A stretch of DNA of 64,000 bases from Actinacidiphila alni (GTDB taxonomy: Bacteria; Actinomycetota; Actinomycetes; Streptomycetales; Streptomycetaceae), in assembly GCF_900112845.1 (NCBI RefSeq), contig NZ_FONG01000011.1:62001-126000 (forward strand), read 5' to 3'. The position numbers were made by a program, and so were the translations under genes. Of this stretch, positions 17,992 through 25,688 are shown piece after piece. Every line of letters starts with the position of its first letter. Position 1 is the stretch's first letter. A model generated the notes under the pieces. It saw nothing but the letters and a program-made list of their open reading frames with translations, had not been told where the DNA came from and searched no databases.

Positions 17992-19458
17992 TCAGGACAC
18001 CGCGCAGCTCGCGCCGTTGAGCGTGAACGCGGTGGGCGAGCCGCTGCCCGAGGCCGTGCCCTGGAAACCGAAGGCGGTGGAACCGCCCGCCGCAATGGTC
18101 CCGTTGTAGCCCAGGTCGGTGGCGGTCACCGCGGCGCCGGACTGGGTGGCCTTGGCGTTCCACGCGCTGGTGATCTTCTGGTCGCCGGGGAAACTCCATG
18201 CGAGCGACCAGCCGTTGACGGCGGCGGCGCCGGTGTTGCGTACGGTCACGTCGGCGGTGAAGCCGCCCGTCCAGGCGCTGGCGATCTTGTAGCTGACGGA
18301 GCAGGCCGCGCCGGTGGGCGGCGGGGTCGTCGGCGGTTCGGTCGTGGGCGGCGGAGTCGTAGGAGGCGTGGTGGTCGGTGGGGTCGTGGGCGGGGTGGTG
18401 GCCGGCGGCACGGGATCGGACGGCGCGGCGGACGCCAGCGCGTAGGCGATGTCCGGCAGGAAGGTGCCGGCGGCTCCGGCGCAGCCGTCCGCCTCACCCG
18501 GCGGCTTCACCCAGAGGAACGCGTCGATCGCCTGGTCCCCGGTGTCGGTCGTGGGATAGGTGCCGATGGCGCGGCCGGACGGATCGCACCATTCCCCGCC
18601 GCCGGCCGGGCCGTTGCCGTTCCGGCTGGTGTCGATCACGGCGTGCAGATTGGCCGGGTTGCCGAGCGCGGCCAGGACGTTCTTGGCGAAGTTCACTTCG
18701 TTGGACGTGGTGTTGAAGTTGGAGACATTGGTGAACAGGCCGTCGGCGCTGGTCAGGATGCCGGCGCTGCGCAGCCGGTTGGCCTGCTCCGAGGCGCTGT
18801 TCCAGGCCGAGTGGCCGCCGTCCAGGTACACCTTCGCGTTCGGCGCGGCGGCGTGGATGGCGGAGCCCGCGCGGGAGAGCGAGGCGAACCGGTCGGCCTG
18901 CTGCTGCGCGGTGAGGCAGGTGGTCAGGGCGATGGAGTCGGGTTCCAGGATGATGATCGACTGGCCGCTGCCCAGCCCGGCGGCGAAGTCGCGCACCCAG
19001 GCGTCGTACGAGGCCAGGTCCGGTGCGCCACCGGCGGAGGCGCCGCCGCAGTCCCGGTTGGGGATCTCGTACACGGCGAGCACCGGCACCTGTCCCGCGG
19101 CCGCCGCGGCCGTGGTGATCGCCCGGACGTCACCGGTGACGGTGGTGGGACTGTAGTTGGAGAACCAGATCGCCTGCGGCTGGCTCGCTATCCGACGGGC
19201 GATGACCGGCCGGCGGGAGTCGCCGGGGTTGGCGGCGACCCAGCGGGCGACCTGCGAGTCGGGGTCCTTGTAGAGCTGGGTGGCTGCCGGAAGTCCGGCC
19301 GGTGCGGCGGCGCCCGCGGTGAGTCCGGTGCTCAGCGCGATACCGGTGGCGGCGAGGCCCGCCGCGAGGCCGAACGCCACGGCCTTGCGGAGCCGCGACC
19401 CGCGCGGTGGGACCGCGGGCGGCTCGGTGGGGGGCGGGTTTCCGATGGGACGTGTCAC
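17992..19458 (-). CDS. Secreted GH6 cellulase with C-terminal CBM2
   Basis: A 488-aa exported beta-1,4-glucanase. A basic N-terminus and hydrophobic segment (KAVAFGLAAGLAATGIALSTG) form the signal peptide. The GH6 catalytic domain occupies about 60-350; the conserved acids are in EIPNRDCGG and IIILEPDSI, and LWVKPPGEADG is the family's substrate-binding loop. A Thr/Pro linker leads to a CBM2 cellulose-binding domain (about 385-488, CSVSYKIASAWTGGFTADVTV). The short catalytic domain suggests an endoglucanase, but a cellobiohydrolase cannot be excluded. GTG 19458 has GGAGGA upstream. A CebR-type operator lies about 70 bases upstream, so induction by cello-oligosaccharides is likely. Confidence 0.93.
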   Translation of the reverse strand: MTRPIGNPPPTEPPAVPPRGSRLRKAVAFGLAAGLAATGIALSTGLTAGAAAPAGLPAATQLYKDPDSQVARWVAANPGDSRRPVIARRIASQPQAIWFSNYSPTTVTGDVRAITTAAAAAGQVPVLAVYEIPNRDCGGASAGGAPDLASYDAWVRDFAAGLGSGQSIIILEPDSIALTTCLTAQQQADRFASLSRAGSAIHAAAPNAKVYLDGGHSAWNSASEQANRLRSAGILTSADGLFTNVSNFNTTSNEVNFAKNVLAALGNPANLHAVIDTSRNGNGPAGGGEWCDPSGRAIGTYPTTDTGDQAIDAFLWVKPPGEADGCAGAAGTFLPDIAYALASAAPSDPVPPATTPPTTPPTTTPPTTPPPTTEPPTTPPPTGAACSVSYKIASAWTGGFTADVTVRNTGAAAVNGWSLAWSFPGDQKITSAWNAKATQSGAAVTATDLGYNGTIAAGGSTAFGFQGTASGSGSPTAFTLNGASCAVS

Positions 19459-19520
19459 AGGTGTCCTCCGTGCTCTCGTGGGGGGAGAGTGGCCGTCCAA
19501 TGAGCGGGGGCCGGATGCGG

Positions 19521-19542
19521 CGTATGGGAGCGCTCCCATACG
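19521..19542. promoter_or_regulatory. CebR-type operator upstream of the GH6 cellulase
   Basis: A 22-base perfect palindrome whose core TGGGAGCGCTCCCA (19525-19538) is the known binding site of CebR, the LacI-family cellobiose-responsive repressor of streptomycetes. A possible minus-strand -10 (TAGGCT) lies just upstream. A second copy of the same core occurs at 46407-46420. cebR itself is not in the window. Confidence 0.9.
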
Positions 19543-19629
19543 CCGGACCGAGCCTAGCGAGTACGACGAGGGTGCGTCATCCCCCGTGCGGGGACGCGTT
19601 TACCGCGTTCGCGGGCGCCCGCGGGTCTC

Positions 19630-19915
19630 TCACGGCCTCGCCGCGAGGCGGCAGTACGCCTGGTTCCAGCGGATTTCCTTGGCGAATTCCCTGACGGTGG
19701 TGCTGTCGTCGATGAGCAGCAGTTCGGTGCGGAGCATGTCGGCCAGGTCGATCAGCTCTTCGCTGCCCACGGCGCTGGACAGCACGGCGCGATGGGGCCC
19801 GCCGGCGGTCGGCCACGCCGGGGAGTTGGCGCGGACCGCCGAGGTCCTCGAAGTTTGTGGTGAAGGCGTTGAACCCGCTCTCGGTCGGGAAGGCGCGCAG
19901 CCCCAGTTCGATACG
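19630..19915 (-). pseudogene. Remnant of L-arabinose isomerase (araA), C-terminal pieces
   Basis: Two frames on the minus strand carry adjacent fragments of an L-arabinose isomerase. One (about 19915-19805) reads [20 protein letters not shown] then [14 protein letters not shown], the mid-protein signature. The next (about 19815-19630) reads [20 protein letters not shown] and ends [26 protein letters not shown], the extreme C-terminus. The roughly 170 residues normally between them are missing and the join changes frame. The N-terminal half is also absent. AraA converts L-arabinose to L-ribulose; this copy cannot be functional. Confidence 0.75.
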
Positions 19916-19969
19916 TGCGGCCTAGCGCAGCGATCCGTGCCCTTCGCCGTCGGCGGCGACAACTGTGTC

Positions 19970-20003
19970 GGCGCGGTCCCGCGGCTCTCCGCGGGACCGC
20001 GCC
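19970..20003. terminator. Strong hairpin, probable terminator
   Basis: Perfect 15-bp stem GGCGCGGTCCCGCGG (19970-19984) with 19989-20003 and a CTCT loop. It lies downstream of the DUF308-like gene (ends 20156, minus strand) and upstream of the araA remnant. Confidence 0.65.
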
Positions 20004-20019
20004 GGGCGACGAGTGGGTC

Positions 20020-20039
20020 CGGTACGAGCACTCGTACCG
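20020..20039. promoter_or_regulatory. Inverted repeat CGGTACGAG-CA-CTCGTACCG
   Basis: Two perfect 9-bp arms (20020-20028 and 20031-20039) separated by 2 bases have the size and tightness of a repressor operator. Its position upstream of the araA remnant suggests a leftover operator of the lost gene. No regulator can be assigned. Confidence 0.35.
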
Positions 20040-20155
20040 ACCGGTTCGCTTTCGATGACGGCCGCGGTCTCCGTGGCGTCGGGCCGGGTGCTGCCGTCCG
20101 TGGGGGTACATGGCATACGTGGCGTACGTGGCGTCGCCCTTGTCGGCGCGCCGGG

Positions 20156-20737
20156 TCAGCGCGCCTTGTCGGTGCGGCCGAGGCGCAGGGCCGAGACGAG
20201 GAAGAAGATGCCGCCGAGGATGGCGTAGCCGCCGATCGAGGTCAGCTTCGGGTCGGAGCCGGAGGCGCTCAGCGCGAACTGGGCGCCGGCGAGCACCGAG
20301 ATGCCGCCGCTGAGCATCATCGGCCACTGGCCGCCCATCGCGCCCTTGCGGCGGCTGAGGCCCACGATCAGCTGGACGGCGCCGGCGACGATCGCCCAGG
20401 CACCCCACACCCGCAGTACGGCCGGGACGCCGGAGGCGCCCGCGACGCCGAGGCCGGCGGCGGCGACCGCGCTGATCAGGATGTTCGCCTGGAGGCCGCG
20501 GACCGGTCCCGTGGTGCCCGCGGAGCGGATGTCCACGACGGCCGCGGCGACGTCGAACAGCGGGTAGACGACGAGCAGGGTGATGCCGAGCGCGCCGAGG
20601 TGGGACTTGTCGGCGAACAGCAGGGCCGCCCAGACGACGGCGAACGCGAACCGCACGAAGTACAGGCGGCGCAACGCGGGTGCGAAGCCGCCGGTGGCGG
20701 TGGGTGAGTCTGCCGCGGTCGAGTCGACGGTGGTCAT
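20156..20737 (-). CDS. DUF308/HdeD-like integral membrane protein
   Basis: A 193-aa protein with about six hydrophobic segments (LYFVRFAFAVVWAALLFA, ALGITLLVVYPLFDVAAAVV, ILISAVAAAGLGVAGASG, WGAWAIVAGAVQLIVGL and others), in the pattern of DUF308/HdeD membrane proteins. The ATG is preceded by AAAGGA. It is divergently arranged with a TetR regulator, and the shared promoter region holds repeated GAACGTTCT motifs, so it is probably the regulator's target. Function unknown; related proteins are linked to acid or general stress. Confidence 0.8.
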   Translation of the reverse strand: MTTVDSTAADSPTATGGFAPALRRLYFVRFAFAVVWAALLFADKSHLGALGITLLVVYPLFDVAAAVVDIRSAGTTGPVRGLQANILISAVAAAGLGVAGASGVPAVLRVWGAWAIVAGAVQLIVGLSRRKGAMGGQWPMMLSGGISVLAGAQFALSASGSDPKLTSIGGYAILGGIFFLVSALRLGRTDKAR

Positions 20738-20801
20738 GAGGGGTCCTTTCGGGCTGGGGCGAAGGGGAGGCGGGGACGGTCGGCCGCCGGAGTCCCCGTG
20801 C

Positions 20802-20901
20802 GAGACCGAACGTTCTCCCTCGACTCAGCATGGCAACGCCGCTCCACACTGTCAAGGCAGAACGTTCTTTCTCGTTCATGACATATGAGACCGATCGTTC
20901 T
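20802..20901. promoter_or_regulatory. Divergent promoter region with repeated TetR-type operator
   Basis: Direct repeats GAGACCGAACGTTCT (20802-20816) and GAGACCGATCGTTCT (20887-20901) differ by one base. Between them is a perfect palindrome AGAACGTTCT (20859-20868). Three related sites between divergent genes strongly suggest control of both genes by the adjacent TetR protein. The spacing is seen; binding is inferred. Confidence 0.65.
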
Positions 20902-20923
20902 GCCGTTTGTTAACCTGGCCCCC

Positions 20924-21544
20924 ATGAGTCGGACCACAGAAGGCGGCAGGGGCGGCAGCACCTCCGAGGCGCGGGCGCGGCTGCTCGGCACGGCGACCCG
21001 GATCTTCTACACGGAGGGGATCCACTCCGTCGGCGTCGACCGGATCGTCGCGGAGGCGCAGGTCACCCGCGCCACGCTGTACCGGCACTTCTCCGGCAAG
21101 GAGGACCTCGTCCTCGCCTATCTGGACCTGGCCGACCAGGGCATCCGCGGGCCGGTCGGCGCCGCACTCGCCGGCGGGGAGTCCGCGCCCGACCGGGTCA
21201 GGGCCGTCGCCAGGACCATCACCGACGGCATCCGCTCCCCCGGCTTCCGCGGCTGCGCCTTCCTCAACGCCGTCGCCGAGTACCCCGACGCCGCGCACCC
21301 GGTCCACCGGGCCGTCATGGCCCACCGGGACTGGTTCCTCGCGACCGTCACCGAGCTGCTGGCGGAGACCGGCATCGAGCCGGCCGACGCGGCCGGGCGG
21401 CACTTCGTCATGCTGCGCGACGGTGCGATGGCGGCCGGCTGCCTCTTCGATCCCGAGCTGATCTCCGAGACCTTTCTCCGCGGGGTCGACGGGCTGCTGC
21501 GGGTGGCGGCCGAGCGGGCCGCCGCCGCGGCGCAGTCCGGCTGA
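20924..21544 (+). CDS. TetR/AcrR-family regulator
   Basis: A 206-aa repressor. The N-terminal HTH (ARLLGTATRIFYTEGIHSVG to ATLYRHFSGKEDLVLAYL) is typical. The C-terminal ligand domain has SPGFRGCAFLNAVAEYPDA and MLRDGAMAAG. ATG 20924 is chosen; the frame extends to 20885, but that start would place coding sequence over the operator repeats. It is paralogous to the TetR at 22186. Likely represses itself and the divergent membrane-protein gene. Confidence 0.88.
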   Translation: MSRTTEGGRGGSTSEARARLLGTATRIFYTEGIHSVGVDRIVAEAQVTRATLYRHFSGKEDLVLAYLDLADQGIRGPVGAALAGGESAPDRVRAVARTITDGIRSPGFRGCAFLNAVAEYPDAAHPVHRAVMAHRDWFLATVTELLAETGIEPADAAGRHFVMLRDGAMAAGCLFDPELISETFLRGVDGLLRVAAERAAAAAQSG

Positions 21545-21569
21545 GGCGCGGCGACGCGGAGCCGCGCAC

Positions 21570-21609
21570 ACGAAAGGGACCGCCCCCTTGAGGGGACGGT
21601 CCCTTTCGT
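21570..21609. terminator. Convergent terminator between tetR and ohr
   Basis: A 13-bp stem (ACGAAAGGGACCG, 21570-21582, with 21597-21609) extended by an inner CCCC/GGGG pairing. It separates the plus-strand tetR from the minus-strand ohr gene. Confidence 0.8.
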
Positions 21610-21624
21610 ACGGCTGCGGCCGCG

Positions 21625-22053
21625 TCAGACGACGGCGAGGTCCACGGTGATGTTGCCGCGGGTGGCGTTGGAGTACGGGCACACCTGGTGCGCCTTCTCC
21701 ACCAGGTCCTTGGCGGTGACGTCGTCCACGTTCGGGATCGACACCGACAGCTCGACCGTCAGGCCGAAACCGCCCGACGGGATCTTGCCGATGCCCACCT
21801 TCGCCGTCACCCGCGAGCCGGAGATGTCGGCCTTCGCCTGCCGGGCCACTACGCCCAGGGCGCCCTGGAAGCAGGCGCTGTAACCGGCAGCGAAGAGCTG
21901 CTCGGGGTTGGTGCCGCTGCCCGCACCGCCCATCTCCGTCGGCGGGTTGACGATCACGTCGAGCTTGCCGTCATCGGTGGCGACCCGGCCGTCACGGCCG
22001 TTCTCCGCGGTGGCGACGGCGGTGTACAGCACGTCCACGGGCTGGATGCTCAT
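21625..22053 (-). CDS. ohr: Organic hydroperoxide resistance protein (Ohr)
   Basis: A 142-aa OsmC/Ohr peroxidase that reduces organic hydroperoxides with a pair of reactive cysteines, in AAGYSACFQGAL and HQVCPYSNATRGN. The N-terminal arginine (GRDGRVATDDGKLDV) and NPEQLFAAGY segment match Ohr, not OsmC. The ATG follows AAGGAG. It is divergent from a TetR regulator over a clear operator. Ohr genes are usually paired with MarR-type OhrR, so TetR control is a variation. Confidence 0.93.
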   Translation of the reverse strand: MSIQPVDVLYTAVATAENGRDGRVATDDGKLDVIVNPPTEMGGAGSGTNPEQLFAAGYSACFQGALGVVARQAKADISGSRVTAKVGIGKIPSGGFGLTVELSVSIPNVDDVTAKDLVEKAHQVCPYSNATRGNITVDLAVV

Positions 22054-22104
22054 GAGGGGGTTCTCCTTGGGTGCGAGGTTGTGCGCTACTGGGTAGACTC
22101 AGCC

Positions 22105-22130
22105 AGGTAGACTAACTAGTAACTCTACCT
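22105..22130. promoter_or_regulatory. TetR-type operator between ohr and tetR
   Basis: A 26-base imperfect palindrome centred on ACTAGT, with outer arms AGGTAGA (22105-22111) and TCTACCT (22124-22130); 22 of 26 positions are self-complementary. An extra half-site GGGTAGACT lies at 22091-22099. It is placed to repress both divergent genes. Confidence 0.7.
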
Positions 22131-22185
22131 AGAGCCACAGTGCCAGACGCGACGGCTCGATGCAAGAGGAGGCGAAACACGTACG

Positions 22186-22758
22186 ATGACCACCGTGAAC
22201 ACGCCGGTACGAGAGCGCCTGATCGAGGCGGCCACCGAGCTCTTCTACGCGCACGGCATGCGGGCGGTGAGTGCGGACCGGATCATTGAGCGGGTCGGCA
22301 CCACGAAGGTGACCTTCTACCGGCACTTCAGGACCAAGGACGATCTGGTCGTCGCGTATCTGGAGGGGCGGGCCGCCGCCGAGCGGGAGGCGGTCGAGGG
22401 GGCGATCGCGCGGGCCGGCGGTGATGTGGACGCGGCGCTGCGGCTGATCTCGGAGGGGATCGGGGCTTCGGCGTGCAGCCCGGGTTTTCGTGGCTGCGCC
22501 TTCATCAACGCCGCCGCCGAATATCCGGATCCTGCCGGGCCCGTGCGCCGGCTCAACGCGACCCATCGCGCCTGGTACACCTCGACCTTCGAGCGCCTCC
22601 TCGCCCCCCTCGCCCTCCCCGACCCGTCCGCCGCCGCGGCGGACCTGATGGTCCTCCGCGACGGCGCGATGGTAGCGGGCTACCTGGGCGACCCCACGGC
22701 GGCCGCCGGCTCCTTCCTCCGCGGAGGCCGCGCGATCACGGGGTTGCGGCGGGGCTGA
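22186..22758 (+). CDS. TetR-family regulator divergent from ohr
   Basis: A 190-aa TetR protein: HTH RERLIEAATELFYAHGMRAV to KVTFYRHFRTKDDLVVAYL, and a C-terminal domain with SPGFRGCAFINAAAEYPDPA and MVLRDGAMVAGYLGDP. These C-terminal signatures are shared with the TetR at 20924, so the two are paralogues 650 bases apart. It probably controls ohr through the palindrome at 22105-22130. The conserved Cys in RGCAF could sense oxidants, but that is speculation. Confidence 0.88.
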   Translation: MTTVNTPVRERLIEAATELFYAHGMRAVSADRIIERVGTTKVTFYRHFRTKDDLVVAYLEGRAAAEREAVEGAIARAGGDVDAALRLISEGIGASACSPGFRGCAFINAAAEYPDPAGPVRRLNATHRAWYTSTFERLLAPLALPDPSAAAADLMVLRDGAMVAGYLGDPTAAAGSFLRGGRAITGLRRG

Positions 22759-22821
22759 AGCCCGCTCGGAGAAGCGTCGTCGCCCGATGTCGTTCGGTAC
22801 GACCGGCCGAGCGGGCCGCTG

Positions 22822-23127
22822 TCATGTCGATACCTGGTCGAGGACCGTCTGAAGGGCCTCCTCCAGAAGGTGCGGACCACAGGCCGCCTGGATCGAATTC
22901 CCGTCCGCCCAGTAGTGAAGCCAGTTGTCTTCCGAAGTACCGACGACTACGCGGTCCAGCGTTCGCCCTTCCCATACGGTCCCGGTGGTGTCGAGGCGGA
23001 TCATCCACCCTGGGTTGTCGAGGCTTTCGATCCTGACACCCGCGGAATGTTCCCAATCACCGTCGCAGTTGCTCGCGTACCAGTCTTGCAAGCGCACCAA
23101 CGCATCGGCACTTGACATCGGCTCCAC
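22822..23127 (-). CDS. Imm53-like immunity protein
   Basis: A 101-aa protein (GTG 23127; ATG 23118 possible). LVRLQDWYASNCDGDWEHSA followed by GVRIESLDNPGWMIRLD is the pattern I associate with Imm53-family immunity proteins. It starts 9 bases after the stop of the toxin gene on the same strand, the standard toxin-immunity order. It should bind and neutralise the C-terminal toxin domain encoded upstream. Cytoplasmic, no signal peptide. Confidence 0.75.
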   Translation of the reverse strand: MEPMSSADALVRLQDWYASNCDGDWEHSAGVRIESLDNPGWMIRLDTTGTVWEGRTLDRVVVGTSEDNWLHYWADGNSIQAACGPHLLEEALQTVLDQVST

Positions 23128-23136
23128 TCAGCTTCT

Positions 23137-25033
23137 CTAGTAACCGGCCGTGTTTTCCCAGGGCTCCGTGGGCCTGGCGGAACCGTCCGGAAGGTTGACG
23201 TGAGGTGTGGGTATCGAATCGCCGGTCACCTTGTCATAGTGAGGAACGCCTTGCATGTCGACGCGCTTCACCTGTTCCCACGGCGCAGGATTCCGGGGGT
23301 TGGTCTGCTCGGTCCATTCCGCGTAATGGGCCACCTTTCCGGTCGAGGCGTCCCTCCGGAAGGTCACATGCGGCCCCTCGGCGCGAGGATCAGGGCGCAA
23401 TCCCTTTGTCCGGCCTCCGGCCGCACAGTTGTGCACCAGCACCGGTGCCCCGCCCGCCACGACATAGTACGTGTGGGCGCTGTCCACCGTGAGGTTGTGG
23501 ACGGTGGAGAGGGCGGTCCAGGCGCGGGTGGCGGTGATTTGGACCCAGGCGCCCGTGCTGGTGCGGAGCCATTGGCCGGGCTTGAGTTGGCCGGCCTGGA
23601 GCCATTTGTGGAGGTTGGGGGACCAGAAGGGGTGGCCCTTGGTGGCGGTGAGGGTGCCGGTGGCGTGGCCCTTGGGGCCGTCGGTGTCGACGGTCAGCTC
23701 GACCATCTGCTTGGTGCCGCGCCCGGTGATCGTGTCGGTGACCTCGTCACCGGCCGACTTTCCGGTGGTGGGATCGGTCGCCTTCACCCTGTCGCCGGGA
23801 CGGACGTCCTCGATCGGCTTCGTACTGCCGTCGGCCATCAGCACCTTGGTGCCGGCGGCGAAGCTGTTCGCCGACGCCAGCGCGGTGACGGTGTTCACGC
23901 AGTCCACCGCGTCGCCGACATCCTCGGCCGCGTGCTGCGCCTTCCGTGCCCCGTTGGCGAGCTTCTCCGCCTCCACGGCCATCCGGCCGGCCTTCGCCGA
24001 GCGGGCCGCGACCGCGCCCGCGCCGCCGGCCAGCAGGCCGGCCACCGTGGCGGCGGCCCACACGCAGGACTCGGCGTCACCGGTGGTGACGCAGGAGGTG
24101 ATGTCGCTCAGCCCCGAGACCTCGTAGGCCAGTTGCGCGCCCACCTTGACCGCGTCCCACACCACGGGCGCCGCCGCGCGGGCGAAGTCCGTGGCCGCCT
24201 GGACGGCGTTGGAGACGTCCTCGACGACCACCCCGGCGGCCTGGACCGCCACGTCGCGGACGGTGCTGACCGCCTTGGCGGTGTCGGCGACCACGTCACG
24301 GGTGACCGAGACGACCGCGGCCGGGAGTTTCGCCGCCACCGACACCACCGTCTTCACCGCGGTCATCAGCGGTTTGGCGGCGGCGACGATGTCGGGGATC
24401 GGATTGTGCTGCACGGCCCAGGCGACGGCCTGCTTCGCCTTCTTGGTGATGGCCTTGGCCCGGGCGATCGCCGCCCGCTTGGCGGCCTCGGCCTTCTCCT
24501 TCGCCCAGCGGGCCGCGTCCGCGGCACCGCTCTTCTGCGCGACCCAGGTGACGGCGTTCTTCACCGCCTGCACACCGCGTTGCAGCGCCTTCTTGCCCTG
24601 CTTGTACACCCACTTCAGGCCGCTGCCGATCGCCTTGACCGCCGAGACCGCGAAGTGCCAGGCGGGCGCGATGACGCTGTTGTACAGCCAGGAGGCGCCG
24701 GACCGGATGCCGCCCCAGACGTAGCTCGCGCCCTTCGCGACGTAGCCGGCGCCCTTGGCGACGTAATGCGCGCCCTTCTTGGCGGCGCTCGCCACCTTGT
24801 GGCAGGCGCCCGAGAAGATGCCGCAGCCCAGGTGCCCGTCGGGGTCCACGGTGTCGAGCGGGTCGCCGTTGCCGTAGGTGTAGCGGTTGGCCAGGATCGA
24901 CGCGCCGCCGGAGTAGTCGAGCGAGTCGCGGGAGTCGAAGGTGCCGCCGGACGGGTCGTACCAGCGTGCCCCCATGTCGACCTGGTCGGTCGACGGGTCG
25001 GTCCAGTCGCCCTGGTAGCCGACGTCGCCCGGC
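23137..25033 (-). CDS. 5'-truncated Rhs-core/HINT polymorphic toxin with type-24 toxin tip
   Basis: The frame is open from about 25033, where homology stops, to 23137. It begins within the Rhs core (DVGYQGDWTDPSTDQVDMGA, then RWYDPSGGTFDSRDSL...NPLDTVDPDGH-like). A long Ala/Lys/Val helical region follows, then a HINT autoprotease (NSFAAGTKVLMADGSTKPIE to APVLVHNC). The C-terminal tip of about 95 aa has GPHVTFRRDASTGKVAHYAE, VKRVDMQGVPHYDK and IPTPHVN, matching polymorphic toxin type 24. HINT cleavage after VHN would release the tip. The N-terminal repeats and secretion region are missing and the ATG at 24975 has no binding site, so it is probably not expressed as a normal effector. An immunity gene follows. 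Confidence 0.8.
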
Positions 25034-25646
25034 GCTGTTCGGCCTCGACGCCTCGGGCGCGGTGCAGACCGCGCTCTTCAACGGCACCTCGGTGTCGGCC
25101 TGGACCAGCCTCGGCGGGTCCGGCCTCAACGGCAGCCCGGCCGTGGTGGTCAACCCCGGATACCGGCTGCGGCTCTTCGTCCGGGACGCGGACGGGCACA
25201 TCGTCACCAAGGCCCAGTCCGCCGAGGGCGGCGCCTACGACGCGGACTGGACCCAGGTGGGCGACCAGATCGCGGCCGGCTCCCCCGCGGCGACGCTCAG
25301 CCCGACCACGGGCAGCATCGAGATCGTGGTGCGCGGCACCGACAGCCTCATCCACAGCACCGGTGAGGCGGTCCAGGGTTCGGGCACCTGGCGGGACTGG
25401 GAGACGCCCACGCCCACGGAGACGGCGACCGACCCCACCGTCCTGAACTACTCCACCGCCAACGGCCAGATCTGGGGCTACAGCTTCCGCACCACCACCA
25501 ACCAGGTCTGGCTCTTCTCCACCTCGACGACCGGCTTCGCGGCCCGCGCGAAGACGGCCCAGGGGTCCGCCGCTCCGGAGACCGGCGCCCCGGTGCGGGC
25601 CCCGGCCTTCACCGGGCACGCGCTGCCGGCCCCGCCGCAGGAGTAA
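25032..25646 (+). pseudogene. 5'-truncated lectin-like beta-propeller gene fragment
   Basis: About 204 codons in one frame, from ALFGLDASGAVQTALFNGTS to APAFTGHALPAPPQE. Repeats such as GYRLRLFVRDADGHIVTKAQ and TGSIEIVVRGTDSLIHST resemble PLL/tachylectin-type propeller blades found in secreted actinobacterial proteins. There is no start codon, binding site or signal peptide: the frame begins exactly where the opposite-strand Rhs gene loses its 5' end. It is interpreted as the 3' remnant of a secreted protein, brought here by rearrangement. Confidence 0.65.
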
Positions 25647-25688
25647 CCAAGGCGCAGCACATAGGAGAGAGCACAGTAATAAGAGGAG

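Noticed and set aside
20100-20155. GTGGCATACGTGGCGTACGTGGCGT stretch considered as a tandem operator
   Set aside because: Short imperfect direct repeat lying at the 3' side of the DUF308-like gene, not in a promoter position.
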